Source of the DNA: Firmicutes bacterium HGW-Firmicutes-15
GTDB lineage: Bacteria > Bacillota > Syntrophomonadia > Syntrophomonadales > Syntrophomonadaceae
Direction: 5' to 3'
Length of the DNA: 64,000 nucleotides
Assembly (NCBI GenBank): GCA_002840245.1
Contig: PHAA01000008.1
Span: 1 to 64,000 of the forward strand
Shown here: positions 14,629-23,532 of the stretch, one piece after another
Numbering within the stretch: position 1 is the first letter of the stretch
Layout: every line of letters starts with the position of its first letter
Made by a program: the position numbers and the translations under genes
Notes under the pieces: model-generated
Database searches by the model: none
Seen by the model: only the letters and a program-made list of their open reading frames with translations
What the model was told of the DNA's origin: nothing

Positions 14629-16860
14629 TCATAATATATCTTTAATCTTTTTAACTAAACTGGGATCAAATTGTGTACCAGAACACCTTTCTATTTCCAC
14701 CCAAACCTCTGTTTTATCTAACGCTCTTTTATAAGTTCGTCCATTGATCATAACATCATAGGCATCTGCTAATGCAATTATGCGAGATATAAGCGGTATA
14801 TTTTCACCCTTAAGCCCAAAAGGATAACCCGTACCATCCCAGTGCTCATGGTGATATAGTATAGTTTCAGCTATAGGTGCTAATTCAGGTGAACTTAAGG
14901 CAATACGATAGCCAATCTCGGGATGCTTTTTAATTAATTCCCATTCTTCTGCAGATAGTTCACCAGGTTTATTAAGAATACTGTTAGGGATAGCTATCTT
15001 GCCTATATCATGCAATCTAGTAATCAGTTTTAAGTTATTCATTTCAATACCATTCAGATTAATTATCTTTCCAATTTTCTGTGCCATCTTAAGCATTCGC
15101 TGGCAATGTTCTTCTGTTTCGTGGCTTCTGGTCCAGAGAGTTTTCTCCAGAGACGTTATAAAAGAACTACGGGCGCTTCTGCTTTCCATTAGCTTATTAC
15201 GATACATGTTATCCTCTGCTTCTTTTATTACGTTTTTTACGTCCATATTGGCAGAAGTTTTACTGGCCATACCCAGTGAAATACTTGCTTGTATTGATGC
15301 TTCATTAATATTCAGGTTGCCTTTATTAATTCGTTCAAAAATTTTAGAAGCAGCCTCATAATCACAGCTGGGTAAAAGAATGATAAACTCATCTCCACCC
15401 CAACGAGCTACAATATCATCCTGGCGGCATAAATCAGTTAATATTTTGGCTGCAGAAACTAAAAGCTTATCCCCTTCATAGTGTCCGAAAGCGTCGTTTA
15501 TTATTTTTAAACCGTTAACATCCCCCATAATAATACTTAGTGGTATATGGCGCTCATTATCAAGGCGTTTTAGTTCTTCTTCAAAAAAAGCACGATTAAA
15601 TAAGCCGGTTAGTTTGTCGTGAAAGCTCAAATATTTAATATTGTCTTCTGCTATTCTACTTTCTGTAATGTCTAATGCAATCGATAAAATGGCTTGTTGC
15701 CCATTAAACTGAATTATACTAGCCGATCTGTCAACCCAAAAATCTTCGTTATTATTGCCAATCATTTTAAACTGAATACGGTCTGGCCCTTTTATGTCAG
15801 CTAAAAGCAATTCCGCCGAGCACTTGATTACCATATCTCGGTAATCTGGATGTATGAAATCCAACCCTTTAGATTTCATACATTGCTCATAACTAAGACT
15901 ACAAGCTTGAAGATAAGTAGTATTTGCATATAGAAATCTGTGATTGCTATCAACCACAGATATTAATACCGGAGCTGTATTAGCTAAGGTGCGAAAATTA
16001 GACTCGCTTTCTAGTAAAGCAGCTTCAATTCTTTTGCGGTCAGAAATGTCTTTTGATATAACGATTACATATTTTTCTCCATCAATTTCAATAAGCTCTG
16101 CTGAAAATATAGAGGTCTTCAATTCACCGGACTTCATTTTAGAAACAATTTCAAAATTACGCATATACCCTTGAGCAAGTATCATATTTGCCATTAAATC
16201 AAGACTTTCAATGTCCATTAATCCTAACTCCACACAATTATGACCTAATGCTTCTTCTCTGGTATAACCTGAATATTCAACCCAGGCATCATTTACTTCG
16301 ACCATATATCCTTGTATATTTTCTGTGATAACTATGGGATCAGGTCCCAAATAAAAGACCTTATTGAACTTTTGTTCTGATTCCCGCAGTGCTCTTTCCA
16401 TATTCTTTCGTTTACTGATATCTCGTGCTACACAATGAATAGCATATACCAGATTGTTTTTATATATTTGTCTAAGGTTTACTTCCAGGTAAACTAAAAC
16501 CTTATCTTTAGTCTGTAATTCAAGTTCATAGCTAACGGTAGCACCAGGAGTAATCTCCGCTCTAATTTCCTGCATTATTTTTTGATACTCTTCTTGAGAA
16601 ATCAATTCTAGTATTGAGGTGATTTTATCCAAACCGGTAATATAGTTAAACATCTGTTCTGCGGCTTTATTTACATTTATGATTTTACCTTCCATATCAT
16701 GAATGTAGATTATATCCATGGCATTATAGAATAAATCCCTGTATTCATCTAATATCTGCAAGGATTCATCAATTTGGTTTTGTAGTTTTTTATTAACCTG
16801 ATGCAAATCGTGTAGTTCACTTATTATTTGCTCTTTGGTCCTGTCTTCTTCATATCTCAT
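14629..16860 (-). CDS. PAS-PAS-PAS-GGDEF-HD-GYP cyclic-di-GMP enzyme
   Basis: ATG 16860 has GGAGGT seven bases upstream and is preferred to TTG 16875. The 743-residue product has an N-terminal coiled coil, three PAS domains (about 40-150, 160-280, 290-405), a GGDEF domain and a C-terminal HD-GYP domain. The cyclase motif is intact (RWGGDEFIILL) with the inhibitory I-site RQDD five residues before it. The phosphodiesterase motifs HDIGKIAIP, HPEIG, HHEHWDGTGYP are also intact. It may both make and break cyclic di-GMP under PAS control. No membrane segment is seen. It lies between two att-like repeats. Confidence 0.93.
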   Translation of the reverse strand: MRYEEDRTKEQIISELHDLHQVNKKLQNQIDESLQILDEYRDLFYNAMDIIYIHDMEGKIINVNKAAEQMFNYITGLDKITSILELISQEEYQKIMQEIRAEITPGATVSYELELQTKDKVLVYLEVNLRQIYKNNLVYAIHCVARDISKRKNMERALRESEQKFNKVFYLGPDPIVITENIQGYMVEVNDAWVEYSGYTREEALGHNCVELGLMDIESLDLMANMILAQGYMRNFEIVSKMKSGELKTSIFSAELIEIDGEKYVIVISKDISDRKRIEAALLESESNFRTLANTAPVLISVVDSNHRFLYANTTYLQACSLSYEQCMKSKGLDFIHPDYRDMVIKCSAELLLADIKGPDRIQFKMIGNNNEDFWVDRSASIIQFNGQQAILSIALDITESRIAEDNIKYLSFHDKLTGLFNRAFFEEELKRLDNERHIPLSIIMGDVNGLKIINDAFGHYEGDKLLVSAAKILTDLCRQDDIVARWGGDEFIILLPSCDYEAASKIFERINKGNLNINEASIQASISLGMASKTSANMDVKNVIKEAEDNMYRNKLMESRSARSSFITSLEKTLWTRSHETEEHCQRMLKMAQKIGKIINLNGIEMNNLKLITRLHDIGKIAIPNSILNKPGELSAEEWELIKKHPEIGYRIALSSPELAPIAETILYHHEHWDGTGYPFGLKGENIPLISRIIALADAYDVMINGRTYKRALDKTEVWVEIERCSGTQFDPSLVKKIKDIL

Positions 16861-16875
16861 AAGCACGACCTCCAA

Positions 16876-17207
16876 TATTAAAAAAAATCAATGGATTACT
16901 TCTGTACTCATTTATACATATAAGAACAAGAAACGACAGTTTATAGTCCAATCTTGTAAAATTATTTCACATATGTCAATAAATTTATATACTGAAACAA
17001 GGAACTTCACAATATACTATGTAGGATTAGGTATGTACCAGAATTAGTACTGAAAATATGTGTAGAATATTCAACACAAACAAAAATCGCCCCCTAACTC
17101 ATTGCGCTCGGACAGGACGTGAAACAAAAGTACAGCTTGTTGACGAGTAAAGCTCAAATAAGAGAGTTCATCAAGTATGAGAATTAGTGCAAAATATACA
17201 AGTATGA
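16876..17207. other. Gene-free region upstream of the GGDEF/HD-GYP gene
   Basis: No convincing gene is seen. The left part should hold the minus-strand promoter of the GGDEF/HD-GYP gene; the right part leads into the third att-like copy at 17208. Confidence 0.4.
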
Positions 17208-17222
17208 TCTCCGACACCAATT
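17208..17222 (+). repeat. Third att-like copy of the tRNA-Leu 3' end
   Basis: TCTCCGACACCAATT repeats the tRNA-Leu(GAG) 3' end with two flanking bases. Upstream it shares AGTGCAAA and ACAAGTA with the 14517 copy. A small GC-rich hairpin follows. Confidence 0.65.
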
Positions 17223-17230
17223 GAAATGTT

Positions 17231-17258
17231 ACGCGGAACAATGTTCCCGCGTTTTGTT
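17231..17258 (+). terminator. Terminator-like hairpin after the third att-like copy
   Basis: ACGCGG-AAC pairs with GTTCCCGCGT with one bulged base, followed by TTTTGTTGTTT. Its place mirrors the hairpin after the 14517 copy. Confidence 0.65.
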
Positions 17259-17451
17259 GTTTCTGCCGGGATCTATTTTAGTGATGATCTTGTCCGGACA
17301 GAATGGCACCTTCTATAAAGTAGGTTATCTAGCACTCCTGTCTAGAGAGATAGTCGTATTGTGTTTGGCAAATAACTTCTAATAATGCAACATTCACCAT
17401 TAATTGTAATACAGCATATTTTAATATAAAAAGCGGTAGGAGGAGTATTTT

Positions 17452-18543
17452 ATGTCTGCGTACAATGAAAATGAAGTGTTTGTAAAACCACCGGGGATAA
17501 TTGTAGGGAGTAAACTGGATCAAGAAATTACCGAATTATTGAGGAAGAAATTACTGGCAGTAAAAGCCGGGGAAAAAGAGATCCCGCAGGGAGAATCTAG
17601 CAGAAATAGGCATCATAGACACGGTCATAAGCCGCTGGCTTATGTTGCCAATTTTATTGATAATACTGTTTCGGTGGTAGAGATACGGACAGGACGGAAA
17701 GTAATTGATATACCAGTTGGCGGCTGTCCTTATGGCATCGACATAAGTCCCGACCATAAATATGTCTACGCAGCCAATATGAATGATGCAACCCTGTCGG
17801 TCATTTCTACTCGCAAGAACCGGGTGATTAATACTATTGATCTGAATAAAAATCCGTTCTCAGCTGATAGCCCCATTGGAGTTAAGGTCTCTCCCAATGG
17901 GAAATTTATTTATGTGGCTGGCTTTGAAAGTAACAATTTATTAGTAATTAGCGCTCATCTCCAACAAGTGGTGGCTGAGGTTCCCCTTCCGGAGGGAACG
18001 GCTCCATACGATTTAGATATTACGGCTGATGGTAGGCTGGCCTATGTAACGCTATTATATGTGGGAAAGGTTGCCGCAGTAGACCTAAACGTAAACCTAC
18101 CCGTAAAATTTATAGATGTCGAGAATTGGCCAATTGGAATAGCTATTGCCAAGAGAAAGTCCCTGGCAATGGTAGCAAATCAAGAAAGTAAAAACCTTAG
18201 CGCCATCAACACTGTCATTGCCGAAGCTTCTCCCAATACTATTGCCGTAAATGGTCCTGGTGATGTTGTTTTGTCTACCCGAGGGAATATCGCTTATGTC
18301 AGCAATTGGGATGATAGTAGTATAGGGATTATAGATGTTTTTTTCCACCAACAAATAGGAAACATCCCACTTGCCGATCGTCCTGATAGGCTTGCCTTAA
18401 CTGCCGATGATAAATTTCTTGTAGTCTCCAATAAATTGAGCAATACGGTATCAATAATCGATACCAGGATACGTGAGGTTACAGCCACAGCGACTGTAGG
18501 ATATCATCCAGCCTTTATTGCTATATTAAATAAATGTCATTAA
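17452..18543 (+). CDS. YVTN-family beta-propeller protein without signal peptide
   Basis: ATG 17452 follows GGTAGGAGGAG. After about 55 residues with a basic His-rich patch (RNRHHRHGHK) come seven or so repeats of the YVTN type (AYVANFIDNTVSVVEIRTGR, YVYAANMNDATLSVIS, AYVSNWDDSSIGIID, LVVSNKLSNTVSIID), forming a seven-blade propeller. Such propellers bind proteins or surfaces and usually have no enzyme activity. There is no signal peptide or anchor, so it is either cytoplasmic or deposited on the spore. The His patch could bind metal. Confidence 0.85.
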   Translation: MSAYNENEVFVKPPGIIVGSKLDQEITELLRKKLLAVKAGEKEIPQGESSRNRHHRHGHKPLAYVANFIDNTVSVVEIRTGRKVIDIPVGGCPYGIDISPDHKYVYAANMNDATLSVISTRKNRVINTIDLNKNPFSADSPIGVKVSPNGKFIYVAGFESNNLLVISAHLQQVVAEVPLPEGTAPYDLDITADGRLAYVTLLYVGKVAAVDLNVNLPVKFIDVENWPIGIAIAKRKSLAMVANQESKNLSAINTVIAEASPNTIAVNGPGDVVLSTRGNIAYVSNWDDSSIGIIDVFFHQQIGNIPLADRPDRLALTADDKFLVVSNKLSNTVSIIDTRIREVTATATVGYHPAFIAILNKCH

Positions 18544-18559
18544 ACAAGGAGGTTTGCTC

Positions 18560-18631
18560 ATAAGCAACAGGATACTGGAAATAACAACTGCTAACTATGT
18601 TAGGGGCTGTCCGTATGAGATTAATGGGTAG
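18560..18631 (+). other. Very short frame with SD and AUA as possible start
   Basis: AAGGAGG (18546-18552) lies seven bases before an ATA codon that opens 23 codons (ISNRILEITTANYVRGC...) and a TAG stop. It may be a gene relic whose start codon changed, or chance. Listed because another AUA start with identical spacing occurs at 43725. Confidence 0.15.
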
Positions 18632-18739
18632 ATTTATTAATCGTGTAACTAATACTTAAAGTTACATAGTAATAAACAATATCCAGAAATAGTGTAAACT
18701 ATATGTGTATAAACACCGACGTCAAAACAGCTAATATAT

Positions 18740-19014
18740 TTGGCTTTGGCAGATTTGCATTATTGTAAATACGCAAGAGCTTTTCTATTTGGACCTGCTC
18801 ATGGTGCGTATCCTGACCATTTCCATAGAAGATTCCTTAAAAACTCAATGCTACCGTCAATACTCAATAAGCCCTGCCTAATCACTTTCTAGGTCCCTTT
18901 ATAAAGGTGTCATCCAGCCATAGCAGGTATTGACAATCGTCTTCGGTTGGGTTATTTTTAAAATGTCTTTTAATAAATCTTAAAGTAAGGGATGAATGTA
19001 TGTCCGGGGTAGTT
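18740..19014 (-). pseudogene. Decayed coding sequence of unknown, possibly mobile, origin
   Basis: The minus strand gives protein-like segments interrupted by stops and a frameshift: MNYPGHTFIPYF, then in another frame LRFIKRHFKNNPTEDDCQYL followed by LWLDDTFIKGPRK and a stop, then IEFLRNLLWKWSGYAP-stop-AGPNRKALAYLQ. The composition and the short, broken frames suggest a relic, perhaps of a transposase or other element gene. I could not name the family. Confidence 0.3.
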
Positions 19015-19086
19015 CATAACTAACCATAATTTGATATGGACCTTGATTCGTAATTAGATGTGCCATGATTTAGGGCGCTATTTTGT

Positions 19087-19283
19087 GTACTATCAGAAGA
19101 TATAATGTTTTTGTAGATAGTATAAGTGCAACCACGGCTTCCGACGTCCAAGGATGGACTAGTGTCGCGGTGCTATGGATGGCAAGGAGCGACTGCTTTC
19201 GACAAAGGCTCACCCTTCGGGTACCACTGGTGGTCCCGTTGGTCGCTATTAATGTTGAAGCACAAGCCGGGTTTTCTTTATTG
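19087..19283 (+). repeat. Dispersed repeat, copy A
   Basis: This segment aligns with 52490-52744 over most of its length: both start with GTACTATC and GATAGTATAAGTGCAACC as inverted ends of a short stem, continue with TAGTGTCGCGGTG and ATGGATGGCAAGGAGCGA, and end in CAAGCCGGGTTTTCTTTATTG. A partial inverted copy lies at 37018-37140. The frame across it is not conserved between copies, so it is probably non-coding. Copy A lies upstream of the MutS2-like gene. Confidence 0.8.
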
Positions 19284-19402
19284 CGAATGAAGGAGTATGA
19301 ACACTGGCGGCATATTAATAAAATTGTTACGATGAGTGCCGTGCTCTGTGCACGGTATTTTTGTACCCTTTTACAGGGGATATAGCAGTTTATTAGCTTT
19401 TG

Positions 19403-19447
19403 GGGCTGTGAAAGAGTCACCGTGTTCTTTCACAGCCCTTATTTTTA
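19403..19447 (+). terminator. Strong terminator upstream of the MutS2-like gene
   Basis: Perfect 12-base arms GGGCTGTGAAAG (19403-19414) and CTTTCACAGCCC (19427-19438) enclose 12 bases and are followed by TTATTTTTA. It ends 22 bases before the TTG start of the next gene, so it ends whatever is transcribed across repeat A, or acts as a leader attenuator. Confidence 0.85.
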
Positions 19448-19468
19448 TAAAAATAGGAGTGAAATAGA

Positions 19469-21436
19469 TTGAATCAATATACGATGAACATCCTTGAATT
19501 CAATAAAGTGATAGAGGAAATTAAAAAGTATACACTAACTGAAAAGGCCCGGCAGAAGATTGCTGTGCTTCAACCGTGCAATGATATCGACATTATAAAT
19601 ATTTGGATGACTGAAACTACTGAGGCTGCTGCCATGCTATCAATCAATTCCAGTGTACCCCTGATTTCAATGGAAGGTATAGAAGCGGGCATTGTCAAAG
19701 CAGAGAAGGAAATGGTCCTTACCCCCCAGGAAATTAGCTCCTTTCAGAACTTGCTGGAGGGGGTGAAGCGTGTCAGGAAGTACATGGACAGCATGCAATC
19801 GATTGGTCCCAGGATTACTGCTTATGCCTGGTCCATGTATGAATTAAAAGAGCTGGTAGAGGAAATTCGCCGCTGTATCGTCAATGGGCAGGTTGATGAC
19901 CGGGCCACGACTGAGCTGGCTCGAATTCGCAAAAGGATTTTGATTGTAGAGGATCGGATCAAGCAAAAATTAAATGAAATTCTGCGTTCCCCTGTCTACA
20001 AGGGTATGCTACAGGATTCCATTGTTAGCAGCCGGAGTGGCCGATATGTGGTGCCTGTGCGGCGGCAGGATATGAAGAAATTCCCCGGTCAGGTACTGGA
20101 TATGTCCTCAACCGGTTCAACGGTGTTCATGGAGCCGGCTGTAATCACGAAGCTGCACGCAGAATTAAATCTATTGCAAATGGAGGAAAGCAATGAAGTC
20201 TACCGGATATTAGCTGATCTATCCGGGCAGGTAGCTGAGTATCGCCAGGAGCTTTCTATCAATATGGAGGCGATGGTCCATTATGATTTTGTATTCGCAA
20301 AGGCCAAATATAGCTGCAGTATGGATATGAAGGCAGTTAGTCTGAATCGTTCAAATGAGATTAAGATTTGTCATGGCCGTCATCCGCTGTTGGGTCAGAT
20401 GGCAGTTCCTCTTGATTTCAGTATCGGCCAGGATTATCGAGCTTTGATAATTACTGGTCCTAATACCGGAGGGAAAACCGTCGCTTTAAAGACGGTCGGC
20501 TTATTGACCTTGATGGTGCAGAGCGGTCTCCATGTGCCGGTAGCAGAAGGCAGCCAGTTTGCCGTTTTCTCTGACATACTGGCCGATATTGGCGATGGAC
20601 AGAGCATTGAGCAATCCCTAAGTACGTTTTCATCACATGTGAAAAACATTCAAATGATTATTAAGACTTGCAGCTCTTCCACATTGGTTATTATGGATGA
20701 GTTGGGAGCAGGCACAGACCCAGGGGAGGGGCGTGGCTTTGCAATTGCTGTGCTGGAGGAGATTTTTAATAGGGGAACTACTATTGTAGCGACCACCCAC
20801 TTTGGAGAGATAAAAGAATATGCGCTGAATACATCAGGTTTTGAAAATGGATGTATGGCTTTTGATATTAGAAGCCTCCGCCCGCTATATCAACTGCACA
20901 TTGGTAACTGGGGAGACAGCAATGCCTTTCTTATAGCACTGAGGTTAGGGATGGGTCGGCATATCATAGAGAGGGCACATGAAATTACCTATGGGGAAAG
21001 GATCAGCTACGAGGACGATTATGATCAATATGTGGACAGCATCGTAGATCAAAAGGAGATTCAGACACAGCTGGAAGGCAAACGCAGGATGGAAGAAAGC
21101 CATAAGGAAAAGGAGAAGCGAGAGCGGAGTGAGGGTTATGTTAAGAAAGATCTTAAACTGGGCGACCGTGTCTATATCAGCACTATGCAGCGTACCGGCA
21201 TCATATGTGAGGAACAGAATGGGCGGGGGGATCTGGTGGTGTTGGTAATGGGCAAGAAATATGTTATTAACAACAAACGCCTCACCCTACATATAGACCG
21301 AAAGGACCTGTATCCTGAAAACTATGATTTGGATATCATTTTTGAAACCAAAGAGAACCGAAAAAAACGAAAAATCATGAGCAAGCGCCATGTGGAGGGC
21401 ATGGTTATAGAACAAGACAATGAAAGCAAGGATTAA
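19469..21436 (+). CDS. MutS2-like ATPase lacking the Smr nuclease domain
   Basis: The frame starts at TTG 19469 (TAGGAG upstream); ATG 19484 is an alternative. The 655-residue product has MutS2 core and clamp helices (about 1-310) and the ABC-type ATPase domain: Walker A GPNTGGKT, the STFSSHVKN signature region, Walker B LVIMDELGAGTDP and the switch THFGEIK. MutS2 proteins are normally near 780 residues and end in a Smr endonuclease domain; here the end is a basic segment (RKKRKIMSKRHVEGMVIEQD). A role in DNA or ribosome rescue is possible, but nuclease activity is not expected. It may be a paralog of a full MutS2 elsewhere. Confidence 0.85.
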   Translation: MNQYTMNILEFNKVIEEIKKYTLTEKARQKIAVLQPCNDIDIINIWMTETTEAAAMLSINSSVPLISMEGIEAGIVKAEKEMVLTPQEISSFQNLLEGVKRVRKYMDSMQSIGPRITAYAWSMYELKELVEEIRRCIVNGQVDDRATTELARIRKRILIVEDRIKQKLNEILRSPVYKGMLQDSIVSSRSGRYVVPVRRQDMKKFPGQVLDMSSTGSTVFMEPAVITKLHAELNLLQMEESNEVYRILADLSGQVAEYRQELSINMEAMVHYDFVFAKAKYSCSMDMKAVSLNRSNEIKICHGRHPLLGQMAVPLDFSIGQDYRALIITGPNTGGKTVALKTVGLLTLMVQSGLHVPVAEGSQFAVFSDILADIGDGQSIEQSLSTFSSHVKNIQMIIKTCSSSTLVIMDELGAGTDPGEGRGFAIAVLEEIFNRGTTIVATTHFGEIKEYALNTSGFENGCMAFDIRSLRPLYQLHIGNWGDSNAFLIALRLGMGRHIIERAHEITYGERISYEDDYDQYVDSIVDQKEIQTQLEGKRRMEESHKEKEKRERSEGYVKKDLKLGDRVYISTMQRTGIICEEQNGRGDLVVLVMGKKYVINNKRLTLHIDRKDLYPENYDLDIIFETKENRKKRKIMSKRHVEGMVIEQDNESKD

Positions 21437-21531
21437 GAAAACAACATTTTCATAATTAGATGCATCCTTCATAAACTAACATCTATCCAAAATTGTTTTT
21501 TATTAAATGGAAAAATAAAGGGGAAATAAAC

Positions 21532-21690
21532 ATGGTAATCAAATGTGAGAACTGTAAATGGAGAGCGTCGGCAGAGAAAAATCCATGTGCCTTAATGAGT
21601 AAGCTGTGGTATTGGCATACAAAATGGTGCCCGGGATGGAAAGCCTATCAAAGAGAAAAACAAGCCGCAGAAAAAGAAGTCAAGATATAG
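21532..21690 (+). CDS. Small Cys-rich protein, possible zinc ribbon
   Basis: ATG 21532 follows AAAGGGGAAATAAAC, better placed than ATG 21493. The 52 residues have CENC near the start and two more cysteines (NPCALM, KWCPGW), with several tryptophans and a Lys/Glu tail. Four cysteines could bind one zinc. No family is recognised. It lies 95 bases after the MutS2-like gene in the same direction. Confidence 0.55.
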   Translation: MVIKCENCKWRASAEKNPCALMSKLWYWHTKWCPGWKAYQREKQAAEKEVKI

Positions 21691-21702
21691 GGAGGGCTTA
21701 AT

Positions 21703-21810
21703 GTGGGGATCGCTAACACCTTGGGAATGACCGCATGTGAGCATAAACTGGTATTTCCGTGCGATAAAATGATGAAAGACTATGATCCGGCCTGTGCCCT
21801 CTACCGGTAA
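21703..21810 (+). CDS. Very small Cys-containing protein
   Basis: GTG 21703 lies seven bases after GGAGGG and opens 35 codons ending in TAA: MGIANTLGMTACEHKLVFPC and then DKMMKDYDPACALYR. Three cysteines and ordinary codon use suggest a real gene, and it follows the small Cys-rich gene by 12 bases, so the two may form a pair. It may instead be a relic of a longer gene. Function unknown. Confidence 0.4.
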   Translation: MGIANTLGMTACEHKLVFPCDKMMKDYDPACALYR

Positions 21811-21922
21811 CGTTTACGATTAGTGCAAGCTATATGTGTCTAATAACGAACGCAAACAGAGAACATTTCCTGAAAGACAAGGGTTGAAGTATTAATTAGA
21901 GGGCAATCTCGGTATACATGTT

Positions 21923-22300
21923 TTATCTTGTTGTTCCAAAAACTGCACCGGTGATCATCGGAATTAACCAAATAGCCCAAACTACAATACTGAATTTATG
22001 AAAATTAATGATTAATAACTCATTTTTTCTAATTAATACTATAGTAGCCCAAACAGCATGAATAAGCATAATCAATATTGCGGCTAAACCAGTTATTCCA
22101 TGAAAGTTGAATTGCAGCAAACTACCTACCATCATGCTCATCGCCCCAGTTCCTATCGAATCGCATACTAAGCCAGCATAAAACGTTCCTACATGCCACC
22201 ACATTAGTTGGCCTTGAAATCGTTCACTCCACACACCAACAGTATAAATTATCATAGCCAAGCTAATAAATACTAGTCCAACAAGTCCATAGGTAGTCAT
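21923..22300 (-). CDS. HsmA-family (TIGR03987-like) small membrane protein
   Basis: The 125-residue product has four membrane helices with conserved-looking polar residues (WWHVGTFYAGLVCDSIGTGAMSM, FHGITGLAAILIMLIHAVWA, NFHKFSIVVWAIWLIPMI). The pattern of HxGTFxxGLxxDxxGT, FHGxTG and HxxWA is that of the HsmA/TIGR03987 family of unknown function. The histidines placed in the helices could bind haem or metal. Single-gene unit; AGGAGG-like site (GGGGAGGATT) upstream of the ATG. Confidence 0.7.
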   Translation of the reverse strand: MTTYGLVGLVFISLAMIIYTVGVWSERFQGQLMWWHVGTFYAGLVCDSIGTGAMSMMVGSLLQFNFHGITGLAAILIMLIHAVWATIVLIRKNELLIINFHKFSIVVWAIWLIPMITGAVFGTTR

Positions 22301-22756
22301 AATTCAAATCCTCCCCGGTTTGCAAGTAACTCATTTCAAAACTCTAGTCTAAAGTAAATGCTACTGCAAAATTCTTCTCAGCATATTCAATACTTTTAAT
22401 TATGCTTTACAATTTTAGCTTTATCTTTTTGTGACATTCGTATTCCTTTTATAATCTCTTATATTACCGGACATTATATACCCTATTTAAATATTTCCAT
22501 TGTTAGCTTTTGGGGCTTAATTAAATGATTCATAAATAATTCTTATAAGATAAGCTCGACTATGCCTGGGGCGAATATTTTTTAATAATATCTCCACATT
22601 GCTTGACTGAATTTAATTATTGTCAGAAAAGCAGGAAAAATGTAACAATTGACGAAATAATAGTTAATGTTGCTTATATAGAAATTGACTTACGTACGGA
22701 TTAATGGAGAAATCCATTGAAGAATATTTAAATATTGAGATAGGAGAGATTAATTA
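22301..22756. other. Gene-free AT-rich region
   Basis: A divergent promoter region between the HsmA-family gene and the lipoprotein gene. A possible -35 (TTGACG near 22652) with a poor -10 faces the lipoprotein. No frame, hairpin or repeat stands out. Confidence 0.4.
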
Positions 22757-23506
22757 ATGAAGAGGTTTTTTATTATGTTAGTTTTACTACTGTCTGTAGT
22801 AATAAGCGGGTGTTCAGATAAAATAGCACCGAAAGATTTAAGCCCTGCCACGATCACCATTGAAGATAAGGCGAGTACCTCTGCAAATGATAGATACGAG
22901 ATAGAAAAAGCCAGCTATACGGAAAAGAATGTAAAAATAACCTATCCTCAATTAAATAAATTAGGTGACACCAGTAAACAGAATAAAATCAACCAATTAA
23001 TACAGACAGAAGCTTTGGGAGTCTTGGATAACTATAAAGACAACATAAGTAATTTGGATTTGAATATGGAATTTGAGATCAAATACCAGGGCACAGATTA
23101 TCTAAGTATTCAATACCGGGGATTGGCCGTAGTGAAAGCAGTTGCCTATCCGGTCCACCTGCTTCATACCACCAATATTGACCTGGCCAAAGAAAAAAGT
23201 CTTGCTTTAAGTGATGTTGTGACTGTTAACAACAGCTTCATTGAAAAATTCAAGGCAAGTAAATACAGAACCTACAGTTCGGATTTGAACCTGGAGTCTG
23301 CCGGAGCATTAAATGACGTATTGAATAGCTTGGGTAGCAATAACCTTATGGATAGCTTTAAACAGCGGACGGCAGAGTTTTATTTCACGAAAGATTCGCT
23401 GGGAGTGAGCGTTGAAGTGGTACATGCTGTAGGTGATCATATGGAAATGGAGATGGCTTATAAGGATTTGACCGGCTTACTTCAGTTAAAACCTGATCTA
23501 AAATAG
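22757..23506 (+). CDS. Lipoprotein with DUF4163/RsiV-like domain
   Basis: The signal sequence FFIMLVLLLSVVISGC ends in a lipobox (ISGC), so the mature protein starts at Cys19 as a lipoprotein. Residues about 55-130 (ASYTEKNVKITYPQL, INQLIQTEAL, FEIKYQGTDYLSIQYRGLAVV) look like DUF4163, and the rest (IDLAKEKSLALSDVV...EFYFTKDSLGVSVEVVHAVGD) looks like DUF3298, as in the extracellular part of RsiV-type proteins. The pair is found in Firmicute surface proteins and may sense or bind a wall ligand. A zinc-ribbon/MORN gene follows after 26 bases. Confidence 0.75.
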   Translation: MKRFFIMLVLLLSVVISGCSDKIAPKDLSPATITIEDKASTSANDRYEIEKASYTEKNVKITYPQLNKLGDTSKQNKINQLIQTEALGVLDNYKDNISNLDLNMEFEIKYQGTDYLSIQYRGLAVVKAVAYPVHLLHTTNIDLAKEKSLALSDVVTVNNSFIEKFKASKYRTYSSDLNLESAGALNDVLNSLGSNNLMDSFKQRTAEFYFTKDSLGVSVEVVHAVGDHMEMEMAYKDLTGLLQLKPDLK

Positions 23507-23532
23507 GCATAAATATTGAAAGGGGAAAAGGG

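Noticed and set aside
19083-19385. A 100-codon frame on the plus strand across repeat A
   Set aside because: The frame is not kept in repeat B, it lacks a ribosome-binding site and the sequence is not protein-like.
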